A stretch of DNA of 11,796 nt from an uncultured Bacteroidales bacterium (GCA_937884015.1 CALGBV010000193.1:1-11796); one strand, 5' to 3'; numbered from the stretch's first letter, positions 1 through 7,825 are shown. Notes: generated from the letters alone by a model not told the origin. Made by a program: numbers and translations.

Positions 1-300
1 GCTCGGCATGAGCCCGTCCACGTCCCCGGGTGTCCGGCTCCGGCTGCGGTTCGGCGAGTCGGTCGGCGAGGCGATGTCGTAGGTGCGGCGGATGAGGCGG
101 TTGCGGCGTTCGGCCGGCGTTTCCTCATCCTGCGTGTTGCCCCATTTCGAGCGCATCTGCATACGCAGCTGCTCCTCGTGGCTCAAGTTTGCATCCAGAC
201 CTTTTTCGGCCTTTTTCTTTTCCCATTCTTCTTTTGCGGGGTCGTAATATCTTGGAATGTAGTTGAATTTCCTTGGCTGTTGTCTATAGAAGAATCCCAT
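1..300 (-). CDS. Partial small protein of unknown function, conserved-looking in Bacteroidetes (3' end beyond the window)
   Basis: An open frame of 100 codons runs from an ATG at 300-298 to the left edge without a stop, so the C-terminus is missing. The N-terminus starts MGFFYRQQPRKFNYIPRYYD and is followed by a Lys/Glu-rich helical stretch (KEEWEKKKAEKG), then an Arg-rich, proline-containing low-complexity segment. There is no signal peptide or membrane segment, so a cytoplasmic basic protein is likely. The aromatic and basic opening is the kind seen in a small conserved Bacteroidetes family that I recall only as hypothetical, and I cannot assign a function. Base composition becomes clearly richer in GC in the last ~130 bases at the edge, where the Arg/Pro-rich part lies. 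A strong promoter box 22 bases upstream of the start supports this start codon and shows that the gene is transcribed separately from the beta-galactosidase gene. Confidence 0.72.
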   Translation of the reverse strand, partial: MGFFYRQQPRKFNYIPRYYDPAKEEWEKKKAEKGLDANLSHEEQLRMQMRSKWGNTQDEETPAERRNRLIRRTYDIASPTDSPNRSRSRTPGDVDGLMPS

Positions 301-321
301 AATCGAAAATTATTGAATTTG

Positions 322-329
322 CAAAGGTA
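322..329 (-). promoter_or_regulatory. Bacteroidetes -7 promoter box for the gene at 300-1
   Basis: On the minus strand the sequence TACCTTTG followed by C matches the Bacteroidetes housekeeping -7 consensus TAnnTTTG exactly. It lies 21 bases from the ATG at 300, in an AT-rich 51-base gap. A convincing -33 TTG-type element about 20 bases further upstream is not visible. The placement implies a short leader of roughly 15 bases. Confidence 0.65.
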
Positions 330-351
330 GTAAAATATTAGAATATATCGG

Positions 352-3300
352 TTAAAAACTCACTTCCACCTCATCAATCATAATCCAGACTTTTTCGCCG
401 GCGCTTGGGTGCCATTCGGGAAGCGTGCCGTAGTTTTCGGCCTTCACACGGATGAATTTCACCTTTTCAGCCTTGACTTTTGCGCGAGCCTCCACCCTGC
501 CCTTGCCTGCCATCTTATCCATGCCATCGTATACAGGCAATGAAGCGTGCTGCCATTCGGTGTAGTGCTCGCCATCGTGCGAGAAACTGACCATGACATT
601 CTTCGGCCACATCACCCAATCGTTGGGTTCGTGACAGAAACCGATTTTCACCATATTGAAATTCAGCGGCTTGGATAATTCAATGGTGGCATCAACATCG
701 GTGCCATTAAAACCTAACCAATCATTGTAATAATCACCAGGAAGACCTTTCTTGCCGTCCATCAATGCGATGTCGGCGTCTTTTCCGTAGCGGCTGACGG
801 GTGCATCTTTGTAGGTCGTATTCAGAACGGGAATCCATTCGAAGCGCTGATGTGTAGTGAACGATGGCAGGTGGTTTTTCTTCAAAGCCTTGACTTTCAG
901 CTCGCAAGTTCCATCGATTACGAATGGTTTCTTGTAAAGTTTCGACTTTTTGGTAGGTTCAGTGCCATCGAGTGTGTAATAGAGTTTTGCATCGGGGTCG
1001 CTGCAACTCAAACTCACCGTGACGGGTTTGTTAAAGGCGCCTTGCATGTCGGTCGTGATTATTGGCGTAGGCAGCAAGAGGCTGTCAATGTCGTATGGCT
1101 TCTGTGCATAAAGGCCGAACGGGTCTTCCTGCTCCAGATTGATTCCCTTGAAGCGGATTGTGTACTCATAGACTTGATTCTTAATCACATATCTTTCTTC
1201 AACGCCAGGACCGCAAGTGGCGGTGCCAATAGGAGCTTGCTTATAGTCGAAGTTGACCGTGAAATCTTCCAATGGCTCCAGTTCGTTGATGCGCTCGGCT
1301 GTCGAAAGGTTTTCATCGTCGTAATTGTACATGCTGAAATTGAACGGTTTATCCATAGTGACGAACAAACCGAAGTCGTTTCCTTTGTTCATTATGGTCA
1401 GCCAGCGCACTTCGGCGCGGTTGCCGTTGTCTTGCGGTTCGGGATGCTGCTCAAAGAGGTCGAAAGCATTCAGCACATGCAGACCGAATTTGCCGGCGGC
1501 ATTGCGGTCGGGATAGTTCTCGGCATTCCTGCCGACATACATGACATATTGATATTCGTCAGAAAGTTTAGTTTGCATTCCGATTTTCGGGAAACTCGTA
1601 ATGGTGGCATTTGGCTCGATGCGGTTCTTCAGAGTGATATTGCCTTCCTGGTCGATGAGATAGAATTCGTTGACGGTAAGTTGTTCGTTTCCTTCGGCAT
1701 CATAAAGGCCGACTGTAGCTTGGAAATAAACCGAACCGGTTTCGGTGTAGTCGGCATGGACATAATTGCAGCGAGGTGTAAGTCCTTGCAGTCCTGCCTT
1801 TTCCCAACGCGGCAATGCCCAACCGTCAACATCGTCGTTCAAAGTCGGGGCACGCCAGAAATTCTGACGCAGATTGTTTTCCAGCAAATCCTTGCCTTCA
1901 TATTCGTATTCCAGAATTTCTGCCGTGTTAGTATCGAACGAAACAGAGAATTTGTCGTTGGAGACAACCATGACTGAATCGTTTGGATACACGTGAAATT
2001 CAAGTTGTTGGGCATCTTCGGCAATCTCAATGGCATGGCGTTCCTCCGAAGGCCAATCCAGCTTGAATTCGTCGTATGCGATTTCGGTTCCTGCCAACAT
2101 AAATGGCTGGTCTTCCTTCAATGTGACAGAGAAACGTACGAAAAACTCTTCGCCAGGGTGACCGTAGATGCGTAGTCTTGGAATGGAAATCTTCTGTGTT
2201 TCAAATGGTTTCATGTTCAAATCAATCTCTCCTTTTGTCAGAACGCGTTCTGCAGAGAATATCACATAATGACAGTCAAAAGCGTTTGCATTAGTGAATG
2301 AGAACCAGTTCTTTGCCTCAAACTCGCCATTCGTTGCATTGACAGGCTTGAACTTAATCTGCTGATACACTTTCTTCACTTCTGCGGCATGATGATGCGG
2401 CGTACGGTCGCTCTGGACAATGCCATTGGCGCAGAAACTGTCGTCGTCGCCCACGCCGTAGGCTTCGCCAAGGTCGCCGCCGACAGCCAGCCAATTCACT
2501 TTCTTGGTAGCATCGTAAACGATGAAACTTTGGTCAACCCAATCCCAAATGCAACCGCCTTGCAGCTGCTCGTGCTGCTCAATGAGGTTCCAGTAATCCT
2601 GCAAGCCGCCCATGCTGTTGCCCATAGCGTGACAGTATTCCACCATAATGAAAGGACGATGGAATTCATCCAGATTTTCCTCAACGTAACGTTTTAGGTA
2701 ATTGGTGCTACTATACATTAAACCAACGACATCCGTGTTCCAGTCCAAACAAGCACGCTCGTATATGACAGGACGCGAAACATCGCGCTGCTTCATCCAT
2801 TTGTAAGTGTATTCAAAGTTGACGCCATTGCCACATTCGTTGCCCAACGACCACATCACGATGGACGGATGGTTTTTGTCGCGTTCCAGCATATTGCGGT
2901 TGCGTGACCAAATCATGCCTTGGTATTCTTCGTGTTTCGCCAAACTGGCCTCGCCGTAACCTTGGGCATGTGATTCCACATTGGCTTCATCGATGACATA
3001 CAAACCGTAACGGTCGCAGAGTTCATACCAATATGGATCGTCTGGGTAATGGCAAGTGCGCACCGTGTTGATGTTCATGCGTTTCATCAAGGCGATATCC
3101 TTTTCCATCAGTTCACGCGTAATGGCGTGGCCCGTATAGGGGTCGTGTTCGTGGCGGTTGACACCTTTTATTAAGACATATTGCCCGTTCACCAAGAACT
3201 TGCCGTCCTTGATTTCAGCGGTACGAAATCCGATGTGCCCGTTCAGCACTTCGTTCACATTGCCTTTCTTGTCTATGATGACAAGACTCAATTCATATAA

Positions 3301-4257
3301 ATTTGGTTCCTCGGCCGACCATTTCCTGACTTTACCCACATTTTGACCATCAACCGGTTCCAAAGTGGTTTTGGCATAATAATAACCATCATTGGCCAGT
3401 TCGAATTGCAAGTCGTTTACTGATTTCGACATGCGGAATTGAACGTCACCATTCCAAATCGAAGCAACCAAATTGTTGTTTTTCTGTATTTTCTGTTTTG
3501 TCGATTGAAGCGTTACATCAATAGAGAGCGTTCCGTTTTCATAGCTCTCATCAAGACCTGCATGAACTTCGTAATCATAGATGTTGAGTTCGGGTTTGGC
3601 ATATACTTTCACCTCACGCTCAATGCCGCTCAGGCGCCAGAAATCCTGACACTCGAAATACGATCCGTTGGAGAAACGGTAGCACTTCACGGCAAGGCGG
3701 TTCTTCCCGGCCTGACAGTGTTTGGTGATATCGAAATCGGAATTGGTCTTTGCATCTTCGGTGTAACCCACAAACTGACCGTTCACCCAAACGTAATAAG
3801 CCGATTTCACTGCACCGAAATTGATGTATATCTGATGTCCGGTCCACGATTCAGGAACTTCAAAATCAGTGATATAGCAGCCGACAGGATTGTTGACCAC
3901 CGGTGCGCAAGGCGGTTGGTTTGGACGGAATTCGTTGTCGACGTTGACATAAATCGGCACGCCAAAACCGTTCAGTTCCCAATTGGCCGGCACATTGATG
4001 TTTTTCCATGACGAGGCATCGTAATCCTTTTTGAAGAAATCTGCGGGCGCATCATTGGGCGTTTCGGTCCAATGGAATTTCCAGTTGCCATTGAGCGAAA
4101 GGCAGTAATTGCCAGCAGGCACCACATCGACGCGAGGATACAACTTGTTGATTTCATACACGTTGACATCGTTCCAAGCATTCAATTCTTGTTGAGTCTG
4201 AGCCTTTGCATATGCAAAAAGCGCCATGCAGAAGGCAAAAATCATCATCTTTTTCAT
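352..4257 (-). CDS. Exported GH2 beta-galactosidase (LacZ-like) with C-terminal chitobiase-type and discoidin-like domains
   Basis: Predicted to hydrolyse terminal beta-D-galactosides in the periplasm or at the cell surface. With the start at 4257 the protein has 1301 residues. Residues 1-19 form a signal peptide (MKK, hydrophobic core, AKA before Gln20). Domains in order: GH2 sugar-binding domain (~50-220), Ig-like domain (~225-345), TIM barrel (~347-625), linker Ig domain, beta-galactosidase small-chain domain (~767-1040), chitobiase/hexosaminidase C-terminal-type domain (~1062-1140, with YYTLDGTEP) and a discoidin-like beta-sandwich (~1145-1301). LacZ motifs are intact: RHEHDP (368-373), CHYPDD (402-407), acid/base Glu474 in SLGNEC, nucleophile Glu540 in MVEYCHAMGNS, and IWDWVDQ. 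The frame stays open upstream to 4362, but that start would overlap the preceding gene and bury the signal peptide. The protein is longer than E. coli LacZ (~1024 residues) because of the two C-terminal domains. Exact substrate linkage cannot be read from sequence. Confidence 0.95.
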   Translation of the reverse strand: MKKMMIFAFCMALFAYAKAQTQQELNAWNDVNVYEINKLYPRVDVVPAGNYCLSLNGNWKFHWTETPNDAPADFFKKDYDASSWKNINVPANWELNGFGVPIYVNVDNEFRPNQPPCAPVVNNPVGCYITDFEVPESWTGHQIYINFGAVKSAYYVWVNGQFVGYTEDAKTNSDFDITKHCQAGKNRLAVKCYRFSNGSYFECQDFWRLSGIEREVKVYAKPELNIYDYEVHAGLDESYENGTLSIDVTLQSTKQKIQKNNNLVASIWNGDVQFRMSKSVNDLQFELANDGYYYAKTTLEPVDGQNVGKVRKWSAEEPNLYELSLVIIDKKGNVNEVLNGHIGFRTAEIKDGKFLVNGQYVLIKGVNRHEHDPYTGHAITRELMEKDIALMKRMNINTVRTCHYPDDPYWYELCDRYGLYVIDEANVESHAQGYGEASLAKHEEYQGMIWSRNRNMLERDKNHPSIVMWSLGNECGNGVNFEYTYKWMKQRDVSRPVIYERACLDWNTDVVGLMYSSTNYLKRYVEENLDEFHRPFIMVEYCHAMGNSMGGLQDYWNLIEQHEQLQGGCIWDWVDQSFIVYDATKKVNWLAVGGDLGEAYGVGDDDSFCANGIVQSDRTPHHHAAEVKKVYQQIKFKPVNATNGEFEAKNWFSFTNANAFDCHYVIFSAERVLTKGEIDLNMKPFETQKISIPRLRIYGHPGEEFFVRFSVTLKEDQPFMLAGTEIAYDEFKLDWPSEERHAIEIAEDAQQLEFHVYPNDSVMVVSNDKFSVSFDTNTAEILEYEYEGKDLLENNLRQNFWRAPTLNDDVDGWALPRWEKAGLQGLTPRCNYVHADYTETGSVYFQATVGLYDAEGNEQLTVNEFYLIDQEGNITLKNRIEPNATITSFPKIGMQTKLSDEYQYVMYVGRNAENYPDRNAAGKFGLHVLNAFDLFEQHPEPQDNGNRAEVRWLTIMNKGNDFGLFVTMDKPFNFSMYNYDDENLSTAERINELEPLEDFTVNFDYKQAPIGTATCGPGVEERYVIKNQVYEYTIRFKGINLEQEDPFGLYAQKPYDIDSLLLPTPIITTDMQGAFNKPVTVSLSCSDPDAKLYYTLDGTEPTKKSKLYKKPFVIDGTCELKVKALKKNHLPSFTTHQRFEWIPVLNTTYKDAPVSRYGKDADIALMDGKKGLPGDYYNDWLGFNGTDVDATIELSKPLNFNMVKIGFCHEPNDWVMWPKNVMVSFSHDGEHYTEWQHASLPVYDGMDKMAGKGRVEARAKVKAEKVKFIRVKAENYGTLPEWHPSAGEKVWIMIDEVEVSF

Positions 4258-4275
4258 TGCGAATAAAATTTGGGG

Positions 4276-4283
4276 CGAAAATA
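4276..4283 (-). promoter_or_regulatory. Possible weak promoter box for the beta-galactosidase gene
   Basis: The minus strand reads TATTTTCG, one mismatch from the Bacteroidetes -7 consensus TAnnTTTG, 18 bases upstream of the chosen ATG. A TTG lies about 22 bases further upstream, inside the end of the preceding peptidase gene. This could give the glycosidase its own transcript, although the 47-base gap would also fit read-through from the peptidase gene. Confidence 0.3.
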
Positions 4284-4304
4284 AGAAATTGTTTTGATAT
4301 GACA

Positions 4305-5078
4305 TCAATACCGTTTCTCGAAATGCTGATAGTCTTTGGCGCTGCGCCACAATCCGCCCCAACTGAACCCGTGTTTCCTGAACGCCTTATAGCAAGCATC
4401 TTGCATGTCGATTTTATGTGCAAAATCCACATTTCTGTCGGCATATTCCACAGCATTTTCGGGATACACCTTTCCTCTTTTCACAAATGGATTCTGCATC
4501 GGATTGACATCGACGGCCAAGCCCAAGGCATGACGCGAAAGTTCCCGACTGCCGTCTTTAGTGCGGTAATTGAAGCAAGAAGTATTGTTGGCCAGCATTG
4601 AGGCTTTGTCCGACCCATCGAAATCATCAATCAGGCGAATGCTGCAAAACTGATATTGCTGTTCGAAAAGTTCGCGGAAAATCGCAAGCAAGTCACTGGC
4701 AATCTTTTTATTACACACCATTTCACCTTGCCGTATGCAACCATTAAAATCATAATACGGGAGTGTGAGATAACGCAAATCCGCCACATCAATCCGGGCA
4801 TCCTGCGGCATGGAAACGTCTTTCATGCGTTCCCGGATTTCAACCGGAATTGGCTCTGAAACAAAAATCGATTCGCCCGACATCAAAGTATCCATGATAG
4901 AAAGATCATAGCTGCGGACAGTTTCAACGGTTTGTTCCCGAACCGTTGACTCCACGTTTTCTTCATCATTCCGATGATTTCCATCACAACTGCATAGTAA
5001 TGCCATCAACAATGCCGGCATTGCCACAACAGTTATCCTAAACTCACTGATTCTCTTTATTTTATTTGACGGATGCAT
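4305..5078 (-). CDS. Lipoprotein peptidase of the M15 (VanY/D-Ala-D-Ala carboxypeptidase-like) type
   Basis: Likely a zinc peptidase that trims peptidoglycan stem peptides from a lipid-anchored position in the envelope. The 257-residue protein starts with a basic n-region, a hydrophobic stretch (~15-29) and a lipobox ending at Cys31 (LCSC), followed by an Asp/Glu/Asn-rich linker. The C-terminal ~150 residues carry the M15 pattern: SRHALGLAVDVNP, giving zinc ligands His183 and Asp190, then WGGLW (240-244) and DYQHFE, giving the likely catalytic Asp249 and third ligand His252. All expected metal ligands are present, so it should be active. It ends 47 bases before the beta-galactosidase start, and the two may be co-transcribed, though no functional link is evident. 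The family includes both D,D-carboxypeptidases and L-Ala-D-Glu endopeptidases (endolysin type), and the specificity cannot be decided here. Confidence 0.88.
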   Translation of the reverse strand: MHPSNKIKRISEFRITVVAMPALLMALLCSCDGNHRNDEENVESTVREQTVETVRSYDLSIMDTLMSGESIFVSEPIPVEIRERMKDVSMPQDARIDVADLRYLTLPYYDFNGCIRQGEMVCNKKIASDLLAIFRELFEQQYQFCSIRLIDDFDGSDKASMLANNTSCFNYRTKDGSRELSRHALGLAVDVNPMQNPFVKRGKVYPENAVEYADRNVDFAHKIDMQDACYKAFRKHGFSWGGLWRSAKDYQHFEKRY

Positions 5079-5125
5079 GACTTACTGAGCTTCATTTTCC
5101 GCATTAAAAGTGATAAACGCATCAT

Positions 5126-5185
5126 CTCAATTAAGTTGAGACAATTCTATCGCCTACCAATATCGCATTTAAAAAGCATGCTTTT
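5126..5185. promoter_or_regulatory. Two palindromes upstream of the peptidase gene
   Basis: The 294-base gap between the peptidase gene and the YbjN-like gene holds no gene. It contains CTCAA-TTAAG-TTGAG (5126-5140) and a perfect 14-base palindrome AAAAGCATGCTTTT (5172-5185), the latter flanked by TCGC (5163-5166) and GCGA (5187-5190). Both lie 48-107 bases upstream of the peptidase start, where an operator or leader hairpin would sit. I found no exact -7 promoter box here; TAGAATTG on the minus strand is a one-mismatch candidate. Function is inferred from position only. Confidence 0.3.
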
Positions 5186-5331
5186 AGCGATGTAAAAAAA
5201 TTTCGCAATAGATTATTTTTCAACGCTCACTTATCACATTTTTTTGGCATACAGAGACATACAACCGCGCCTCTACGTTCCTCCAAATTTCGACAAACCA
5301 GTAACTGCTTTCAACAAATTCAAAACTGATT

Positions 5332-5363
5332 CTTAAACAGGCTGGTTTGCCAGCCTGTTTAAG
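5332..5363 (-). terminator. Terminator hairpin after the kinase-AAA+/YbjN-like unit
   Basis: A perfect 14-base inverted repeat, CTTAAACAGGCTGG and its complement, encloses a 4-base loop. It starts 9 bases downstream of the stop codon of the YbjN-like gene. The minus strand has no long T-run after it, but several T residues are built into the stem. Being fully symmetric, it could act on both strands. Confidence 0.8.
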
Positions 5364-5372
5364 GTTTGAAAA

Positions 5373-5753
5373 TCAACCGATTTGTTCATAGAACTCCTTC
5401 TGGGCACCCATCAGGATGTTCAGCAGACGTGGGACGAAGTCGTCCATGACAGGAGTAGTGTCAAGAAGGATTTCCGTGTTGACCCAAACGTCATCTCTTG
5501 GGATTAAGAGCTTCACGACTTTCACCATCTTGTTCACTTCGTTGATAGCTTCGAGAACCGCTAAACGATTATCGTCGGTGACATCATAGATGCCCGGCAT
5601 TGAAAGGCGGAAAAACAGATCGTCATCATCGTCATTGTTGAAATAGATGAAAGTACGCATCTGATACTTGAAGATGATGTCGTTGTCATTATCTCTTTCA
5701 GGGCAAAGGCCTTGTTTCTTGAGATAATCCATCAATAATTCTGATGTTTTCAT
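5373..5753 (-). CDS. Small acidic protein resembling the YbjN / type III secretion chaperone fold
   Basis: The product has 126 residues with no signal peptide or membrane segment, so it is cytoplasmic. The order of elements fits the YbjN/CesT-like alpha-beta fold: an N-terminal helix (MKTSELLMDYLKKQG), beta strands with FKYQMRTFIYF, a conspicuous acidic run NNDDDDD (~39-45), strand LFFRLSMPGIYDV, helix LAVLEAINEVNKMVKVVKL, strand VWVNTEILLDT and a C-terminal helix that includes PRLLNILMGAQKEFYEQ. This is a fold-level call from pattern, not a confirmed match. Members of this fold usually bind peptides or unfolded segments of partner proteins. The gene starts 52 bases after the kinase-AAA+ gene and ends just before a perfect terminator, so the two very probably form one transcript, and this protein may present or bind a client of the ATPase. 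Confidence 0.75.
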   Translation of the reverse strand: MKTSELLMDYLKKQGLCPERDNDNDIIFKYQMRTFIYFNNDDDDDLFFRLSMPGIYDVTDDNRLAVLEAINEVNKMVKVVKLLIPRDDVWVNTEILLDTTPVMDDFVPRLLNILMGAQKEFYEQIG

Positions 5754-5805
5754 AGTAGATGAATTTTGATTTGTGAATAAATGTGTTAATTAAGTTATGC
5801 TTTTG

Positions 5806-7602
5806 TCATTTGTCTTTCCTGAATCCGATAGGCGGCATGATGTTGGCACGCTCGATGCCTTCCATTCTTTCCTTGATTCCTTCATACATCCGCAGGATTT
5901 CCAGTCTGACTGACGGGCGCGTGCATTGAAGCGAATTGTCAAGAATGGATTGGGAAATTGGCTGTCGAGTGAAGGCGGCCGTCATGGCAGCATCGTTGAC
6001 AATGTAGGCGATGTCGCTTGCGATGTAGCCTTCTGACTTCTTGGAAAGCTCGTCGAAATCAATGTCATCGGTCATTGGGCGGCCTTGCAGATGCAACCTG
6101 AACATTTCCTTTCTTGCTTCAAAGTCAGGCAACGGCACATAAACCTGCTTATCGATTCGGCCAGTGCGCAACACTGCCGGGTCAATCTTGTCGGGCCTGT
6201 TCGAAGTAGCGATGACGAATATGCCACGTTCCGAACAATTGTTCAGCTGTGTGAGGAACTCGTTCACTTCGCCTGCCTGATTGTCGTTCATGCCGTTGCT
6301 CCTTTCCGGAACAAAGGCATCAAACTCATCGAAGCACATGACTACAGGGGCTTTTTCTTCGGCCAATTTGAAAAGTTTGGATATTTTCTCCTGAGAGCCA
6401 TGAACATAGACGCTTGAAAGGTCGGACGACTTGATGAACATAAAGTTGAATCCCGTTTCCTCAGCGAATTTTTCGGCGAAGAAACTTTTTCCACAGCCTG
6501 GAGGTCCGTAAAGGAGCATTCCGTTGGGCGGCAACAGACGGTATTGAGATGCCGTTTCCTTGTCCTTCAAGACAAAAATCACGCTTCTTTCGAGCGTCAT
6601 TTTCAGGTCCATCATCCCTGCAATATCCTTAAATCCGTTGCCTCTGCCTTTCTTTACTTCGATATGGATTGCGGTAGGATCGTCCTTTTCATCCTGCTTT
6701 GGTTCGTGACCATGTCCACCATGCCTTTCGCTTCTTCTGCCCTGTCTGGGTGTTGAATGGCCATCAAGGTCACCAATGATTTCATTCACATTGTGATAGG
6801 CATCAGCCGACATTGGCGACAAGCCTTTTGAAAGGATGTTTTTCAAGTTGTCGCCGATTATCAGACCGTCCAAATCAACGGGGGTGTTCTTGCGCTGCTG
6901 CTTCAACTTGAGCATCCTGACATTAAACGCAGCATCGGGCAGAGTCACTTCGCTCCAAGGGGCCTTGCCCGTCAACATAAAGTAGAGCACGGCTACGGCC
7001 GAAAACAAGTCGGAGCTTTCGTCGAATATTCCGGCAGCAGTTCCATTAGCGCAATAATAGACATCGAGATCCGACACCTCGAAAGACACTTTTCCCCTAC
7101 ATTCGTTTGAAACGTGTCCCAAATCGATGATTTCGGGCACACCCTTCAGGTTTTCGGAGAGCATGATGTTGGCTGGCGTAATGTCGTTGTGGCTCAATCC
7201 CATGTCATGCAGGTATTTCAAGCCACTCAGAATGCCGCGGAAAATGTCCAAGGCTTCTTCCTGTGGCAAAGGCCCGTTTGTCAGCACTTTATCGGAAAGC
7301 ACGTCACCTGTGAAATAATCCGTCACGAGATAGCGACATTCACCCAGTTCGGTGTCGATGACGCCGTCGGTGATGTAGGACACAATGTTCACTTGCTTGA
7401 TGTTCCTGCTCAGCCTGATTTCGAGCACTTCACCGTTTTCATCGATGATTTTCGACGGAGTGCGTTTCAGTATATAAAGTTTAAGGAAATAATGGTTGCC
7501 GTTTTCATCGGCAACCTTATAGGTTTCGGTGTACTCGTTTTCTTTGATGACATTCTCAATGGAATAACCGTTAACGACTTGATCTTTATTTAACAAACTC
7601 AT
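5806..7602 (-). CDS. Fusion of a Ser/Thr protein kinase-like domain with a Cdc48/FtsH-class AAA+ ATPase
   Basis: A cytoplasmic protein of 598 residues. Residues ~12-280 are protein kinase-like: Lys41 in FLKLY (VAIK lysine), SHNDITPANIML with catalytic Asp140 and Asn145 (HND instead of HRD), Asp160-Leu-Gly (DLG instead of DFG), and a C-lobe SSDLFSAVAVLYFMLTGKAPW. The glycine-rich loop is degenerate and lacks glycines (IKENEYTETYKV). A charged His/Gly/Arg-rich linker spans ~283-315. Residues ~323-560 form one classic AAA+ module: Walker A GPPGCGKS (366-373), Walker B VMCFDEFDA with Asp425 and Glu426, sensor 1 Asn468 in TSNRPD, arginine fingers in LRTGRID (Arg479, Arg482), and GYIASDI in the lid. 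There is no HExxH protease motif, so it is not FtsH. Inferred role: a remodelling motor whose activity or client choice is set by the kinase-like domain. It heads a transcript shared with the YbjN-like gene. Confidence 0.92.
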   Translation of the reverse strand: MSLLNKDQVVNGYSIENVIKENEYTETYKVADENGNHYFLKLYILKRTPSKIIDENGEVLEIRLSRNIKQVNIVSYITDGVIDTELGECRYLVTDYFTGDVLSDKVLTNGPLPQEEALDIFRGILSGLKYLHDMGLSHNDITPANIMLSENLKGVPEIIDLGHVSNECRGKVSFEVSDLDVYYCANGTAAGIFDESSDLFSAVAVLYFMLTGKAPWSEVTLPDAAFNVRMLKLKQQRKNTPVDLDGLIIGDNLKNILSKGLSPMSADAYHNVNEIIGDLDGHSTPRQGRRSERHGGHGHEPKQDEKDDPTAIHIEVKKGRGNGFKDIAGMMDLKMTLERSVIFVLKDKETASQYRLLPPNGMLLYGPPGCGKSFFAEKFAEETGFNFMFIKSSDLSSVYVHGSQEKISKLFKLAEEKAPVVMCFDEFDAFVPERSNGMNDNQAGEVNEFLTQLNNCSERGIFVIATSNRPDKIDPAVLRTGRIDKQVYVPLPDFEARKEMFRLHLQGRPMTDDIDFDELSKKSEGYIASDIAYIVNDAAMTAAFTRQPISQSILDNSLQCTRPSVRLEILRMYEGIKERMEGIERANIMPPIGFRKDK

Positions 7603-7622
7603 AGCGCAGTTTTTTAACGCAG

Positions 7623-7630
7623 CAAAAATA
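7623..7630 (-). promoter_or_regulatory. Bacteroidetes -7 promoter box for the kinase-AAA+ gene
   Basis: The minus strand reads TATTTTTG followed by C, an exact match to TAnnTTTG, 20 bases upstream of the ATG at 7602. No clear -33 element is seen; the region upstream is very AT-rich. The short implied leader supports the chosen start and separates this transcript from the small exported-protein gene, which ends in its own terminator. Confidence 0.55.
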
Positions 7631-7742
7631 ACATTTTTTCTCGAAAATCATGTGCTGTTACGAAATTTTTACAAATTTTTAAAAAAAATCATTTGCAAGC
7701 AAGGTGGTTCTTAAAATCTTCAACAAGACCAAGCACAAAGAA

Positions 7743-7768
7743 AAAGCGCAACTTCACAGCTGCGCTTT
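7743..7768 (-). terminator. Rho-independent terminator after the small exported-protein gene
   Basis: Perfect 8-base arms AAAGCGCA and TGCGCTTT enclose a 10-base loop. On the minus strand the stem runs into TTTTTCTTTG, giving a T-rich tail. It lies about 57 bases past the stop codon at 7826. Confidence 0.75.
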
Positions 7769-7825
7769 CCCAATAAATACAAATAAATCAAAATGTTAAA
7801 AAATGCAGGTTTTACCCTGTTTACC

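Noticed and set aside
335..346. AT-only hairpin ATATT-AG-AATAT as terminator of the beta-galactosidase gene
   Set aside because: The stem is only 5 A/T pairs and is too weak to support a terminator call.
850..1977. A 375-codon open frame on the plus strand opposite the beta-galactosidase gene
   Set aside because: It lies wholly inside a clearly real gene, has a Val/Phe/Ile-rich composition without domains, and is an antisense artefact of the codon use below it.
4258..4362. A longer start for the beta-galactosidase, 35 codons upstream
   Set aside because: It would overlap the end of the peptidase gene and place an odd N-terminus before a perfect signal peptide that begins at 4257.
352..5078. 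A polysaccharide utilisation locus
   Set aside because: Only one glycosidase is present, with no SusC/SusD-like pair or regulator in the window.
7114..7593. A 159-codon plus-strand frame opposite the kinase domain
   Set aside because: The minus strand here encodes conserved kinase motifs, and the plus-strand product has no features of its own.
5806..7602. Reading the AAA+ part as an FtsH protease
   Set aside because: There is no HExxH zinc motif and no transmembrane segment; the protein ends about 40 residues after the AAA+ lid region.
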